Source: Synechococcus sp. MW101C3 (lineage in GTDB: Bacteria; Cyanobacteriota; Cyanobacteriia; PCC-6307; Cyanobiaceae). From it: a DNA stretch of 64,000 nt. Where the stretch lies: positions 1-64,000 of the forward strand of contig NZ_NQKX01000002.1 of the NCBI RefSeq assembly GCF_002252635.1, read 5' to 3'. Below the pieces are notes generated by a model. It had not been told where the DNA came from, ran no database searches, and saw nothing but the letters and a program-made list of their open reading frames with translations. The translations under genes and the position numbers were made by a program. Numbering within the stretch: position 1 is the first letter of the stretch; each line of letters starts with the position of its first letter. This document shows, piece by piece, positions 27,095 to 36,350 of the stretch.

Positions 27095-27727
27095 TCAGCT
27101 CAATTCCTGCTCCTGCACCGCCTGCTCCAGTGGCAGCAATTCATCGCCTTCCGCCGCGCGTGTGCGCACGGGGGCGCTGAAGCCATGGGCACGGGCCTTG
27201 CGCACCTGCAAGGGTTCTGGCGTGCCAGCGGGAACGGCCAGGCGCAGGGCGAAGTCGGAGCGGCCGGGCGGCACATCACCGATCGAGCCCACCCGGCTGC
27301 GGTTCTGCAGCACCGGCTCGCCGCTGGCATCCACGATCACGGCGAACACATCAGTGTCGACAACGGGCTTGCGGCCCGGGTTCTCCACCACGCCCCGCAG
27401 GGCATAGCAGCTGGCTTCGGCGGCACGGCGCAGGAGGGGTTGGGCGCCCGCATCAGCGGCCGGGCAGGCCTCCAGGGACACGTCACTCACCACCAGATCG
27501 GCGGCCCAGCCCGGCGGCACAGGGCCGAGGAGCACGAAGGCCACCAGCAGGGAAGCCAGCATCACAGGGGGCAGAAGCGGCCCCAGCAGGCGCTGAGGAC
27601 GGCGAGCCAGGCAGGCTTTCAGGGCGCGGGCAGACCGCCGGCTCAAAGCTTGTTCCGCGTCCTGGATCGGTGCGAAGAATCGCCCCCAGCACATGGCATG
27701 AACAAGGCGATCACGCAGGTTCTGCAT
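27095..27727 (-). CDS. conserved-looking exported or membrane-anchored protein, unknown
   Basis: From the ATG at 27727, 210 residues. A basic N-terminus is followed by one hydrophobic stretch (LLPPVMLASLLVAFVLLGPVPPGWA, about 47-71) ending in a possible signal-peptidase site, then a beta-rich soluble domain with LVVSDVSLEACP, SCYALRGVVENPGRKPVVDTDVFAVIVDASGEPV and PPGRSDFALRLAVP. The latter pattern resembles FxLYD/transthyretin-like extracellular domains used to describe protein export partners, but no family is claimed. It is convergent with yggT. Confidence 0.7.
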   Translation of the reverse strand: MQNLRDRLVHAMCWGRFFAPIQDAEQALSRRSARALKACLARRPQRLLGPLLPPVMLASLLVAFVLLGPVPPGWAADLVVSDVSLEACPAADAGAQPLLRRAAEASCYALRGVVENPGRKPVVDTDVFAVIVDASGEPVLQNRSRVGSIGDVPPGRSDFALRLAVPAGTPEPLQVRKARAHGFSAPVRTRAAEGDELLPLEQAVQEQELS

Positions 27728-27895
27728 GGCACTCCAGGAACGCAGGGGGATCGGAAAACAATGGCGAAAGACGGGCTCAGGCGCACCAAGAGCGACAGGG
27801 GGCTGGTCATGCCCTGCAGTTGCGAGTGGGCCCGGGTGAGGCCAGGTGGTCGCGGTACGAGCGCGTGCCGGCCCCATCGGATGCTGCCGCTGGGT

Positions 27896-28225
27896 TCAGC
27901 GCTGATCGCCGCTGCCACCGATGACATTGCGGCATTGACGGTCGGCAAGCTTGGCGAGGTTGGCGGCTGCCACGGTGTTGAGATCGAAACCGAGCTCGCT
28001 TGACAGCTGAGCCACGTACCAGAGCACGTCTCCCAGCTCCAGCATGATCGCGCTTCGCACGTCCGCGTCGAAGCTCCCGTCCCCGTCGCGCAGCACCTTC
28101 TTGACCTTGTCTGCCACTTCGCCGGCCTCTCCGCAGAGCCCCAGGGTGGGGTAGATGGGATTGCTTCCCACCGAGGGGTAGCGGGCGGTGGAGCGCGCTT
28201 CCTGCTGGTAGTGGTTGAGCTCCAT
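27896..28225 (-). CDS. MazG-like nucleotide pyrophosphohydrolase
   Basis: A 109-residue all-alpha NTP pyrophosphatase. The Mg-binding motif ExxE...ExxD is visible in LGLCGEAGEVADKVKK and AIMLELGDVLWYVAQL. Family members clear non-canonical or regulatory nucleotides; the substrate here is unknown. Cyanophages carry related mazG genes, but this gene lies among housekeeping genes, so it is likely chromosomal. It is divergent from pyk, 66 bp between start codons. Confidence 0.9.
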   Translation of the reverse strand: MELNHYQQEARSTARYPSVGSNPIYPTLGLCGEAGEVADKVKKVLRDGDGSFDADVRSAIMLELGDVLWYVAQLSSELGFDLNTVAAANLAKLADRQCRNVIGGSGDQR

Positions 28226-28291
28226 GGCGACGGGCGCGGCGGGTGCCTGGTGGTTTCGGATGGTAGTTTCCGCTCACCGTCCGGCGCTCCG

Positions 28292-30079
28292 ATGGCTGCT
28301 CCCGATCTTTCGCGTCGCACCAAGATCGTGGCGACCATCGGTCCGGCCACCGAAAGCCCCGAGCGCCTGCGTGAACTCATTCACGCCGGTGCCACCACCT
28401 TTCGCCTGAATTTCTCGCACGGCGATCATTCCGAGCACGCCCTGCGCATCGCCACCATCCGTCAGGTGGCCCATGAGCTGGGCATCCACGTAGGCATCCT
28501 GCTCGACCTTCAGGGGCCGAAGATCCGGCTCGGTCGCTTCGAGCAGGGGCCGATCACCCTCGCCAACGGCGATCCCTTTGCGCTCACCTCCAGGGAGGTG
28601 CCCTGCACCCAGTCGGTGGCCACGATCACGTACGACAAGCTGGCCGATGAGGTGCCCGCCGGCAGCCGCATCCTGCTGGATGACGGCCGGGTGGAGATGG
28701 TGGTCGACGCGGTGGATCAGACGGGTCGCACACTCCACTGCACGGTGGTGGTGGGCGGCGTGCTCTCCAACAACAAAGGGGTGAACTTCCCCGATGTGCA
28801 GCTCTCGATCCGGGCTCTCACCACCAAAGACCGCCAGGACCTCGCCTTCGGTCTGCAACAGGGGGTCGATTGGGTGGCGCTCAGCTTCGTGCGCAACCCC
28901 TCCGACATGCAGGAGATCCGCGAGCTGATTGCCACGCTGGGACACAGCACTCCGGTGATCGCCAAGATTGAGAAGTTCGAGGCGATCGATCAGATCGACG
29001 CGATCCTGCCCCTCTGCGACGGGGTGATGGTGGCCCGCGGAGACCTGGGCGTGGAGATGCCTGCCGAGGAAGTGCCGCTGCTGCAGAAGGACCTGATCCG
29101 CAAGGCCAACATGCTCGGGATCCCGATCATCACGGCCACGCAGATGCTTGACAGCATGGCCAGCTGTCCGCGGCCAACTCGCGCCGAAGTGAGCGACGTG
29201 GCGAACGCCATCCTGGATGGCACCGATGCGGTGATGCTGTCCAACGAAACCGCCGTGGGTGACTATCCCGTGGAGGCGGTGGCCACCATGGCCCGCATCG
29301 CCTTGAGGATCGAGCGCGACTACCCCACCCGGCACGTCGATTCGCATATGGCGAGCACGATCCCCAATTCCATCAGCCAGGCGGTGAGCACGATTGCGCG
29401 CCAGCTCCAGGCGGCGGCGATCCTGCCGCTCACCAAAACCGGTGCCACCGCCCGGAACGTCAGCAAGTTCCGCCCCTCCACCACGATTCTGGCGATCACC
29501 AACGATGTGAACGTGGCCCGCCAGCTGCAGCTCGTGTGGGGGGTGAACCCCCTGCTGATCAGCAACCAGGACTCCACCACCAGCACCTTCACCCTGGCGA
29601 TGGGGGTGGCTCAGGAGCAGGGCCTGCTCAAGGACGGCGACCTGGTGGTGCAGACCGCCGGCACCCTGGCGGGTGTCAGCGGCTCCACCGATCTGGTGAA
29701 AGTCGGCATTGTTTCGGCCGTGCTCGGTCGCGGTCTGGGCATCGGCGATGGCTCCGTCAGTGGCCGGGTGCACGTGGCCAACAGCCCTGAAGACGCAGCG
29801 CGGCTGGAGGCAGGTGAAATCCTGGTGGTGCGTGAAACCACCGTGGCCTACGTGGAGGCGATCCGCAAATCGCGGGGCGTGATCGCCGAAACGGATGGCA
29901 GTGACAGCCATGCCGCCGTTATCGCTCAGCGCCTAGGCGTACCGGTGATCGTGGGCGTGGCCAATGCCACCACCGATCTCCGCCACGGCGAGTTCGTCAC
30001 GCTCGAGCTGCGCGAGGGCCTCGTGCACCGCGGCGCACGCAACCACACCCAGGGTGGCCGCCAGACCCCAGAGATCTGA
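28292..30079 (+). CDS. pyk: pyruvate kinase with C-terminal PEP-utiliser domain
   Basis: A 595-residue kinase that makes pyruvate and ATP from PEP. N-terminal RRTKIVATIGPATESPERL, FRLNFSHGDHSEH, LLDLQGPKIRLG, and the active-site KIEKFEAIDQIDAILPLCDGVMVARGDLGVE with catalytic Lys are clear. After the usual 475-residue enzyme, about residues 510-590 form an extra domain with SDSHAAVIAQRLGVPVIVGV, the phosphohistidine-type swivel domain of PEP-utilising enzymes. This long form is known in cyanobacteria and some Firmicutes. The ATG at 28292 is preferred over one at 28211, which would add a non-homologous leader. Confidence 0.96.
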   Translation: MAAPDLSRRTKIVATIGPATESPERLRELIHAGATTFRLNFSHGDHSEHALRIATIRQVAHELGIHVGILLDLQGPKIRLGRFEQGPITLANGDPFALTSREVPCTQSVATITYDKLADEVPAGSRILLDDGRVEMVVDAVDQTGRTLHCTVVVGGVLSNNKGVNFPDVQLSIRALTTKDRQDLAFGLQQGVDWVALSFVRNPSDMQEIRELIATLGHSTPVIAKIEKFEAIDQIDAILPLCDGVMVARGDLGVEMPAEEVPLLQKDLIRKANMLGIPIITATQMLDSMASCPRPTRAEVSDVANAILDGTDAVMLSNETAVGDYPVEAVATMARIALRIERDYPTRHVDSHMASTIPNSISQAVSTIARQLQAAAILPLTKTGATARNVSKFRPSTTILAITNDVNVARQLQLVWGVNPLLISNQDSTTSTFTLAMGVAQEQGLLKDGDLVVQTAGTLAGVSGSTDLVKVGIVSAVLGRGLGIGDGSVSGRVHVANSPEDAARLEAGEILVVRETTVAYVEAIRKSRGVIAETDGSDSHAAVIAQRLGVPVIVGVANATTDLRHGEFVTLELREGLVHRGARNHTQGGRQTPEI

Positions 30080-30106
30080 CACGCCCGGGCGCCGTTCGGG
30101 CTGGCC

Positions 30107-31363
30107 ATGATGAGCCCTGAACCCGTTTCAGGCATGGCGTCGAAGCTGCCCATTGGCGAAACCATCCGGATGTCGCTCTCCACGCTGGGGGCCAACCGCA
30201 TGCGCAGCCTGCTGACCATGCTCGGCATCGTGATCGGCAATGCCTCGGTGATCACCCTGGTGGGGGTGGGCAAGGGGGCCCAGAACCTGGCGGAAGGGCA
30301 GCTCAGCACCCTGGGCGCCAACGTGCTTTTTGTGGTGCCCGGCAACAACGACACCCGCCGCCAGGGGCTCCAGAACCCCCGCACTCTTGTGTTGGAAGAT
30401 GCGGAAGCGATCGCCTCCCAGGTGCCTTCTGTGCGGCGGGTGGCCCCCCAGATCACCATGAATCTGGTGGTGCAGGCAGGCGCGCGCAGCTCCAGCGCGT
30501 CGGTGTCGGGCATCACGCCTGAATTCCTGCCAGTGCGCCGCTTCGAGATCGCCCAGGGCCGCTTCTTCAGCGAAGAAGATCTCAGCTCCGCCCGCAACGT
30601 GGTGGTGATCGGCCCGGATCTGCGCAACAAGCTGCTGCCTGGCGATTCCCCGATCGGCAAGATCCTGCGCATCCGCGACCAATCCTTTGAGGTGATCGGC
30701 GTGACGGCCGCGAAGGGGGCGGTGTTCGGCAACAACCAGGACGAGGCTGCTTACATCCCGCTCACCACCATGGTGAGCAAACTGAGCGGCCGCGATCCAA
30801 CGTACGGCGTGGTGCTGACGTTCATCAGCGTGGAGGCGCGCGATGAGGCCAGCACCGGCGCCGCCAAGTTCCAGATCACCAACCTGCTGCGCCAGCGGCA
30901 CCGCATCCTGCGCGAGGACGACTTCGCGGTGCGGTCCCAGCAGGATGCGCTTTCGATCGTGGGCACCATCACCGGCGGACTCACCCTGATGCTTGGCGCG
31001 ATCGGCGGCGTGTCCCTGCTGGTGGGCGGCATCGGCATCATGAACATCATGTTGGTGTCGGTGAGCGAGCGCACTCAGGAGATCGGGCTACGCAAAGCGG
31101 TGGGCGCCCGCAGCGGCGATGTGCTGGCCCAGTTCCTGGTGGAGTCGCTGGTGCTGGCCAGCCTCGGTGGCTTGATCGGCAGCGCGGTGGGGCTGGCCAC
31201 GGTGGCAGGGGTCGCCCGCTTCACGCCCCTGCCGGCTTCGATCGATGCCGGCAGCGTGCTGTTCACGGTGGGGCTATCCGGCTCGATCGGATTGTTCTTC
31301 GGGGTGGTGCCGGCGCGGCGCGCGGCGCGGCTGGATCCGATCGTGGCTTTACGGAGCCTCTGA
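30107..31363 (+). CDS. MacB/FtsX-type ABC transporter permease
   Basis: A 418-residue permease. Topology is one N-terminal span (RMRSLLTMLGIVIGNASVITLVGVG), a large periplasmic MacB-like core (about 60-270: LGANVLFVVPGNN, VRRVAPQI, GRFFSEEDLSSARNVVVIG), and three C-terminal spans (LMLGAIGGVSLLVGGIGIMNIMLVSVSERTQEIGLRKAVGA...). This is the FtsX/MacB fold of efflux or mechanotransmission transporters. No ATPase gene is adjacent, so its partner must be elsewhere. It starts 27 bp after pyk. Confidence 0.9.
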   Translation: MMSPEPVSGMASKLPIGETIRMSLSTLGANRMRSLLTMLGIVIGNASVITLVGVGKGAQNLAEGQLSTLGANVLFVVPGNNDTRRQGLQNPRTLVLEDAEAIASQVPSVRRVAPQITMNLVVQAGARSSSASVSGITPEFLPVRRFEIAQGRFFSEEDLSSARNVVVIGPDLRNKLLPGDSPIGKILRIRDQSFEVIGVTAAKGAVFGNNQDEAAYIPLTTMVSKLSGRDPTYGVVLTFISVEARDEASTGAAKFQITNLLRQRHRILREDDFAVRSQQDALSIVGTITGGLTLMLGAIGGVSLLVGGIGIMNIMLVSVSERTQEIGLRKAVGARSGDVLAQFLVESLVLASLGGLIGSAVGLATVAGVARFTPLPASIDAGSVLFTVGLSGSIGLFFGVVPARRAARLDPIVALRSL

Positions 31364-31416
31364 ACCGATCAGGCCCCGCCACACAATCCCGAGAAAAGAT
31401 TAAGAAAGCCTATTGG

Positions 31417-31431
31417 TGGTCACTGTGACCA
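31417..31431. promoter_or_regulatory. palindrome upstream of DUF1830 gene
   Basis: A perfect 15-bp palindrome (TGGTCAC T GTGACCA) 53 bp before the GTG start of the DUF1830 gene. Its symmetry and position suit a dimeric regulator such as a CRP-type protein, but it does not match the NtcA (GTA-N8-TAC) or LexA consensus. Operator function is inference. Confidence 0.4.
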
Positions 31432-31484
31432 AACGGGAGGTGCCGATGGTGCGTTTATGAGGGTTCTGAGATGAGGCACCAACC

Positions 31485-31775
31485 GTGGCACTACTCCCCT
31501 GCGGGTATCGCAACGCCAGCGACCGCATGGTGATCCTTCGTTGCTGCGGCCCTGAAACCTTCTATCTGGAACGGGTGGCGTTTCCCTTCGAGTTCCTCAG
31601 CTTCGAGGCCCCCCCCAGCAGTGAAGTGGAGATCTGGACCCACACCCTTGGCGGCCCCGACCTGATCGAAACGCTGTCGGTGAACGACCTGCTGATGGAA
31701 AGCGATCCGGGGGTGGTGCTGGCCGAGGGGCTGCAGCCGGATTCTCAGGAAACCCGCCCCACCATGGCAGGCTGA
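31485..31775 (+). CDS. DUF1830 family protein
   Basis: A 96-residue protein with the DUF1830 pattern: CGYRNASDRMVILRCCGPETFYLERVAFPFEFLSFEAPPSSEVEIW. The family is restricted to cyanobacteria and its function is unknown. The start is GTG at 31485. The gene lies alone between the MacB-type permease and ftsH, with a palindrome in its upstream region. Confidence 0.85.
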   Translation: MALLPCGYRNASDRMVILRCCGPETFYLERVAFPFEFLSFEAPPSSEVEIWTHTLGGPDLIETLSVNDLLMESDPGVVLAEGLQPDSQETRPTMAG

Positions 31776-31828
31776 GGGAAGCGCGGATCTGGAGGGAGCA
31801 GTCTCCATCTTGGATCCCGAGCTTTACA

Positions 31829-31842
31829 GTTGTTAAAACAAC
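31829..31842. promoter_or_regulatory. palindrome next to the ftsH start
   Basis: A perfect 14-bp palindrome (GTTGTT AA AACAAC) ends 10 bp before the ftsH ATG. It overlaps the place where a ribosome-binding site would be, so it could act as an operator or an RNA hairpin that affects translation. No AGGAGG-like site is visible. Confidence 0.35.
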
Positions 31843-31851
31843 CTCTCAGCC

Positions 31852-33780
31852 ATGAACCAGCGCTGGCGTCTGATCGCACTTTGGCTTCTCCCTGTCGGAG
31901 TGGCTGTGTTTCTTGGCTGGCAGGTGCTCGGCAGTGGCGGCCCCGCCCGCTTCGCTGATAGCACCGGTGCCGGCATCTCCAGCGCACGTAACACGGCTGT
32001 GGCCCGCATGAGCTACGGCCGCTTCCTCGACTACGTGGAGGCGGGACGCGTCACCGCGGTGGACATCTACGACGGCGGCCGCAGTGCCGTGATCGAGGCG
32101 GTGGACCCGGACCTCGACAACCGCGTGCAGCGCCTGCGTGTGGATCTGCCCGGCGTGGCCCCTGAGCTGATCAACAATCTCAAGCAGAAGGGCATCAGCT
32201 TCGACATCCACCCGCCGCGCAATTCGCCGCCGGCCCTGGGCCTGCTCGGCAACCTGCTGTTCCCGCTGCTGCTGATCGGTTCCCTGATTTTCCTGGCACG
32301 CCGCTCCTCGGGCATGCCCGGCGGTCCTGGCCAGGCCATGCAGTTCGGCAAAACCAAAGCCCGCTTCGCCATGGAAGCGGAAACCGGCGTGAAGTTCGCC
32401 GATGTGGCCGGCGTGGAAGAAGCGAAGGAAGACCTGCAGGAGGTTGTCACCTTCCTCAAGCAGCCCGAACGCTTCACTTCGGTGGGCGCCAAGATTCCGC
32501 GTGGACTTCTGCTGGTGGGCCCCCCTGGCACCGGCAAGACCCTCCTGGCCAAGGCGATCGCCGGTGAGGCCGGTGTGCCTTTCTTCTCCCTCTCCGGCTC
32601 CGAGTTCGTGGAGATGTTCGTGGGCGTCGGCGCCAGCCGCGTGCGCGACCTGTTCAAGCGGGCCAAGGAAAACAGCCCCTGCCTCATCTTCATCGATGAA
32701 ATTGACGCGGTGGGACGCCAGCGCGGCGCCGGCATCGGCGGCGGCAACGATGAGCGCGAGCAGACCCTCAACCAGCTCCTGACGGAGATGGATGGCTTTG
32801 AAGGCAACAGCGGCATCATCATCATCGCGGCCACCAACCGCCCCGATGTGCTCGATTCAGCGCTGATGCGTCCGGGCCGGTTCGACCGTCAGGTGAGCGT
32901 CGACGCGCCTGACATCAAGGGCCGCCTCTCGATTCTGGAAGTGCACTCCCGCAACAAGAAACTCGCTGAGGATGTGTCGCTTGAGGCGATTGCGCGTCGC
33001 ACCCCCGGCTTCACAGGGGCCGATCTTGCCAACCTGCTCAACGAGGCGGCCATCCTCACCGCGCGGCGCCGCAAGGAGGCCACCAGCCTGGCTGAGATCG
33101 ACGACGCTGTGGATCGGGTGATCGCCGGCATGGAAGGCAAGCCGCTCACCGATGGACGCAGCAAGCGCCTGATTGCCTATCACGAAGTGGGCCATGCCCT
33201 GGTGGGCACCCTGGTGAAAAACCACGACCCCGTGCAGAAGGTCACACTGATTCCTCGCGGCCAGGCCCAGGGCCTCACCTGGTTTGCCCCCGATGAAGAG
33301 CAGATGCTTGTGAGCCGCTCCCAGTTGCAGGCACGGATCATGGGTGCCCTGGGCGGGCGTGCTGCTGAAGCCGTGGTGTTCGGCCATGCCGAAGTCACCA
33401 CCGGTGCTGGCGGTGACATCCAGATGGTGGCGGGCCTTGCCCGTCAGATGGTCACCCGCTTCGGCATGAGCGATCTTGGCCCCGTTTCGTTGGAGGCAGG
33501 CAACCAGGAGGTGTTCCTTGGCCGCGACCTGATGACCCGCAGCGACGTGTCGGAATCGATCGCGCGCCGCATCGATGAGCAGGTGCGCCTGATCGTGGAC
33601 CGTTGCTACCAGGACACCCTTGAGCTGGTAGGCAATCACCGCGAATGCATGGATCGCCTGGTGGAACTGTTGATCGAAAAGGAAAGCCTCAACGGAGACG
33701 AGTTCCGCAGCATCGTGGCTGAATTCAGTGTGATTCCAGAAAAGGAACGCTTCTCCCCCCTGCTGCCAGCCACCACCTGA
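31852..33780 (+). CDS. ftsH: ATP-dependent zinc metalloprotease FtsH
   Basis: A 642-residue membrane AAA protease. An N-terminal span ([17 protein letters not shown]) and a second span near 130-147 ([19 protein letters not shown]) enclose a lumenal/periplasmic domain. The AAA module has Walker A GPPGTGKT (about 223-230), Walker [17 protein letters not shown] and the [22 protein letters not shown]. The zinc site HEVGH is at about 444. In cyanobacteria FtsH complexes degrade damaged D1 in the PSII repair cycle. A 9-bp-stem terminator follows the stop. Confidence 0.97.
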   Translation: MNQRWRLIALWLLPVGVAVFLGWQVLGSGGPARFADSTGAGISSARNTAVARMSYGRFLDYVEAGRVTAVDIYDGGRSAVIEAVDPDLDNRVQRLRVDLPGVAPELINNLKQKGISFDIHPPRNSPPALGLLGNLLFPLLLIGSLIFLARRSSGMPGGPGQAMQFGKTKARFAMEAETGVKFADVAGVEEAKEDLQEVVTFLKQPERFTSVGAKIPRGLLLVGPPGTGKTLLAKAIAGEAGVPFFSLSGSEFVEMFVGVGASRVRDLFKRAKENSPCLIFIDEIDAVGRQRGAGIGGGNDEREQTLNQLLTEMDGFEGNSGIIIIAATNRPDVLDSALMRPGRFDRQVSVDAPDIKGRLSILEVHSRNKKLAEDVSLEAIARRTPGFTGADLANLLNEAAILTARRRKEATSLAEIDDAVDRVIAGMEGKPLTDGRSKRLIAYHEVGHALVGTLVKNHDPVQKVTLIPRGQAQGLTWFAPDEEQMLVSRSQLQARIMGALGGRAAEAVVFGHAEVTTGAGGDIQMVAGLARQMVTRFGMSDLGPVSLEAGNQEVFLGRDLMTRSDVSESIARRIDEQVRLIVDRCYQDTLELVGNHRECMDRLVELLIEKESLNGDEFRSIVAEFSVIPEKERFSPLLPATT

Positions 33781-33790
33781 GCCAGGCCAA

Positions 33791-33817
33791 GGGCTGATGA
33801 CCTTGCGACATCAGCCC
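33791..33817 (+). terminator. Rho-independent terminator after ftsH
   Basis: A perfect 9-bp stem (GGGCTGATG/CATCAGCCC) with a 9-nt loop begins 11 bp after the ftsH stop and is followed by the T-rich CTTCCTTTATCT. The position and orientation fit an intrinsic terminator. Confidence 0.8.
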
Positions 33818-33918
33818 CTTCCTTTATCTGCTATTAACCCTGATCAGTCTTTTCATCCCGCTTGGTCCGATAAAATTGGCCTCATTGCATCAGAGCGTTG
33901 AGCGATATCAAATCCCCG

Positions 33919-34140
33919 ATGGAGTCGTTCAGTCGTTACCACGGTGACGACTGGACCCCTGAGGGCGCAGCTTTTCACCAAAACCTTGAGCAGTTCGCCG
34001 ACCGTGTGGGACTGATCGTGGGATTGCAGGCCAATGGCAAGATCACCCAAACCGATGCCTACGACCAAATCCGCTCTCTTTGGAAAGAGCTGAAATTCAG
34101 CAAGAGCTACTTGCTTAAGTCGGATCAACCGAAAGATTGA
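33919..34140 (+). CDS. DUF7219-type small cyanobacterial protein
   Basis: A 73-residue soluble protein starting with MESFSRYHGDDWTPEGAAFHQNLEQFADRV and ending in YDQIRSLWKELKFSKSYLL. This SRYHG...NLxxFAxRV...AYxxIxxLWKxLKxSK pattern is widespread in cyanobacteria (DUF7219); the function is unknown. A TTG at 33898 could extend it by seven residues, but homologue-like starts favour the ATG at 33919. Confidence 0.8.
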   Translation: MESFSRYHGDDWTPEGAAFHQNLEQFADRVGLIVGLQANGKITQTDAYDQIRSLWKELKFSKSYLLKSDQPKD

Positions 34141-34782
34141 GCCTTGGTTTCGACTCCTCGCTTTCAGGAAGCCGGCATGCCCCCTTTCCTGGAGTTCAGC
34201 TTCTAAAGCAGCAATTCCAGAAGGTCGGTAAAGTCTGAAGGACTCAACTTCAATAGTCTTCAATAGGCCGACACTCGGAAGACTGTTTGCAGAACGTTGA
34301 GTAAATCGATGGTTGATCATCAAGTCATTGATTTCGCGATCATCCAAGTCCTGCGTTATCCATTCTCGGAGAACCAATCCTGAGAATGTCTGTCAATGCA
34401 CAGCGAGTTCTTGCTTGTTTACGCGGATCGTCATCGATTGAGGGTTGGCTCTATCGTTTGCCTCCTTCCACCCTCTCTCTCGGGGCGCTTTTGAGTCAGT
34501 TGGCAGGGTCAGATTGTAGGGTTAAATTGTATGGTCGCTTTTCGAGTTATCCTTCGGGCCTATTTGTTGCAAGTGACAAGCGTTAGCAGTTAGCTGACTC
34601 TTAGGTAGGCGTAAAGTCGGCGCTGCGCTTCGGGGCGATGAACTGAGTGCTGATGGCGCTGGCACAGTGCGCGTTGACAAATACGCCTGGAAGCAACAGA
34701 AGCTGGTGAGGACTACCGCGCTTCGGCCATTGGCTCCAGGCGTGAAGAGTTGCGGATGCGCCGGCAACCAGGACCTGACGTC
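34141..34782. other. 642-bp AT-richer gap
   Basis: Between the DUF7219 gene and the clpP stop no gene is supported. The GC content is visibly lower than around it. A 66-codon plus-strand frame (34386-34586) and a minus-strand frame reaching into the DUF7219 gene are present, but neither has recognisable features. The part near 34,610-34,760 is again GC-rich and has two similar GCGCTTCGG elements. Confidence 0.5.
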
Positions 34783-35376
34783 TCAATCCACAGGGCGGAT
34801 CGGGCGGCGTTCGATCACTTTGTCGATCAGGCCGTAGCTCACCGCTTCTGCCGGTGACATAAAGAAGTCACGGTCGGTGTCGACCTGGATGCGATCGAGG
34901 GGTTGGCCGGTGCGATCAGCCAGTTCGCGGTTGAGCTTGTCTTTGAGGAAGAGGATTTCGTTGGCCTGAATGCGGATATCGCTGGCCTGGCCGCGGGCGC
35001 CACCGAGCGGCTGGTGGATCATGATGCGCGAGTGGTGCAGGCTGCTGCGCTTGCCCTTGGCGCCGGCCGTGAGAAGAAAGGCCCCCATGCTGGCGGCCAG
35101 GCCCACGCAGACGGTCTGGACGTCGGGCTTGATGTGCTGCATCGTGTCGAAGATGCCAAGGCCGTCGTAGACGGAGCCACCGGGAGAGTTGATGTAAAGG
35201 AAGATGTCCTTTTCAGGGTCTTCTGCTTCCAGAAACAGCAACTGAGCCACCACCCGGTTGGCAGATTCCGCCGTGACCGTTTCACCAAGAAAAATGATGC
35301 GCTCGCGCAGCAGCCGGGAATAAATATCGAACGCGCGCTCGCCCCGGCCCGAATCCTCAATCACGATCGGGATCAT
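34783..35376 (-). CDS. clpP: ATP-dependent Clp protease proteolytic subunit
   Basis: A 197-residue serine protease subunit. The catalytic Ser96 is in [11 protein letters not shown], His121 in [17 protein letters not shown], and the Asp lies in [15 protein letters not shown] (about 172). The N-terminus [31 protein letters not shown] is characteristic of a cyanobacterial/plastid ClpP. Cyanobacteria have several clpP paralogues plus clpR; the specific number (ClpP1-3) is not assigned. All three catalytic residues are present, so it is active and not ClpR. It is divergent from psb29. Confidence 0.96.
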   Translation of the reverse strand: MIPIVIEDSGRGERAFDIYSRLLRERIIFLGETVTAESANRVVAQLLFLEAEDPEKDIFLYINSPGGSVYDGLGIFDTMQHIKPDVQTVCVGLAASMGAFLLTAGAKGKRSSLHHSRIMIHQPLGGARGQASDIRIQANEILFLKDKLNRELADRTGQPLDRIQVDTDRDFFMSPAEAVSYGLIDKVIERRPIRPVD

Positions 35377-35551
35377 GGACGAAAAATCAGCAACTCCCCC
35401 ATCTTACCGAGGCCAGTGCACCCACGGTTCCCCCTCGCTGGGCCTGGGCCAGCTCGCCGGAGCAGGTCCAGCTCAGTGAGCGCTAGCGGTGGCGCCGGCC
35501 CATCGGGCGGGAGGGGGCAGCGCTAAGGTCCAGATAACCAGGAGAATCAGT

Positions 35552-36325
35552 GTGGGCGCCTGCCTCACCGTCGCTGACAGCAAGCGTTCGTTCCATCGTG
35601 CGTTTCCCCATGTGATCGCGCCCCTCTACCGGCGCATGGTGGACGAACTGCTGGTGGAGCTGCATCTGCTAAGCCGCCAGAAGGGCTTTCAGATCGATCC
35701 GCTGTTCGCGGTCGGCCTGACCCAGGTGTTCGACAGCTTCGCCCGTGGCTATCGGCCTGAAGCGCAGAGGGAACCGCTGTTCCAGGCCCTGTGCGCGGCC
35801 TGCGGCTATGAGGCCGATCATTTCCGCCGCCTGCGCAATGAGGCAGTGGCGGCCGTGGGCCAGCACAGCGTCGAAGACGTGCGCCGCTGGATCACCGAGC
35901 AGGGCACCGGTGCTCCTGAGCCGATCGCTGGTGTTCTCCAGGCGGTGAAGCGCCCGGACTTCCACTATTCGCGTCTGCTTGCCGTCGGGCTGCTCAGCCT
36001 GCTGCAAAAGGCCAAAGGGGCTGACGCTGTGGAGCCCCAAGCCCTGCGCCAGGCCGCCCACGACACCGGCGAAGCGATGGGTCTGCTCAAGGATCGTGTC
36101 GACAAGGACCTCAGCCTGTATGTGTCCAACCTCGAGAAGATGGCCCAGGCCGTTGAGCTGATGGAGGAAACGGTGGCGGCTGAGCGGCGGCGGCGTGAGC
36201 GCCAGAGCCTTGGCGCTACCTCTGAAGCTCCTGCCGCGGAGCCCGGTGTGGCTGTGGCCTCCGGCTCCGCTGACATCGCCGCAGGTCCTGAAGCGGGCAG
36301 CGGCACCGCAGCTCCCAGCGCCTGA
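35552..36325 (+). CDS. thf1: photosystem II biogenesis protein Psb29/Thf1
   Basis: A 257-residue protein needed for PSII assembly and stable FtsH complexes in cyanobacteria and for thylakoid formation in plants. The signature TVADSKRSFHRAFPHVIAPLYRRMVDELLVELHLLS opens the protein; FDSFARGYRPEAQREPLFQALC and VKRPDFHYSRLLAVGLLSLL follow, then a coiled-coil-like helix (YVSNLEKMAQAVELMEETVAAERRRRERQ) and an Ala-rich tail. GTG at 35552 is chosen because GGAG lies 10 bp upstream and it precedes the conserved start. ftsH lies 1.8 kb away, in keeping with the functional link. Confidence 0.93.
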   Translation: MGACLTVADSKRSFHRAFPHVIAPLYRRMVDELLVELHLLSRQKGFQIDPLFAVGLTQVFDSFARGYRPEAQREPLFQALCAACGYEADHFRRLRNEAVAAVGQHSVEDVRRWITEQGTGAPEPIAGVLQAVKRPDFHYSRLLAVGLLSLLQKAKGADAVEPQALRQAAHDTGEAMGLLKDRVDKDLSLYVSNLEKMAQAVELMEETVAAERRRRERQSLGATSEAPAAEPGVAVASGSADIAAGPEAGSGTAAPSA

Positions 36326-36350
36326 AGCTGGCTTGCCCTGGGGCTGACCC

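Noticed and set aside
33853-34377. 174-codon minus-strand frame across the DUF7219 gene
   Set aside because: Half of it is the antisense of a well-supported gene; the remainder has no family features.
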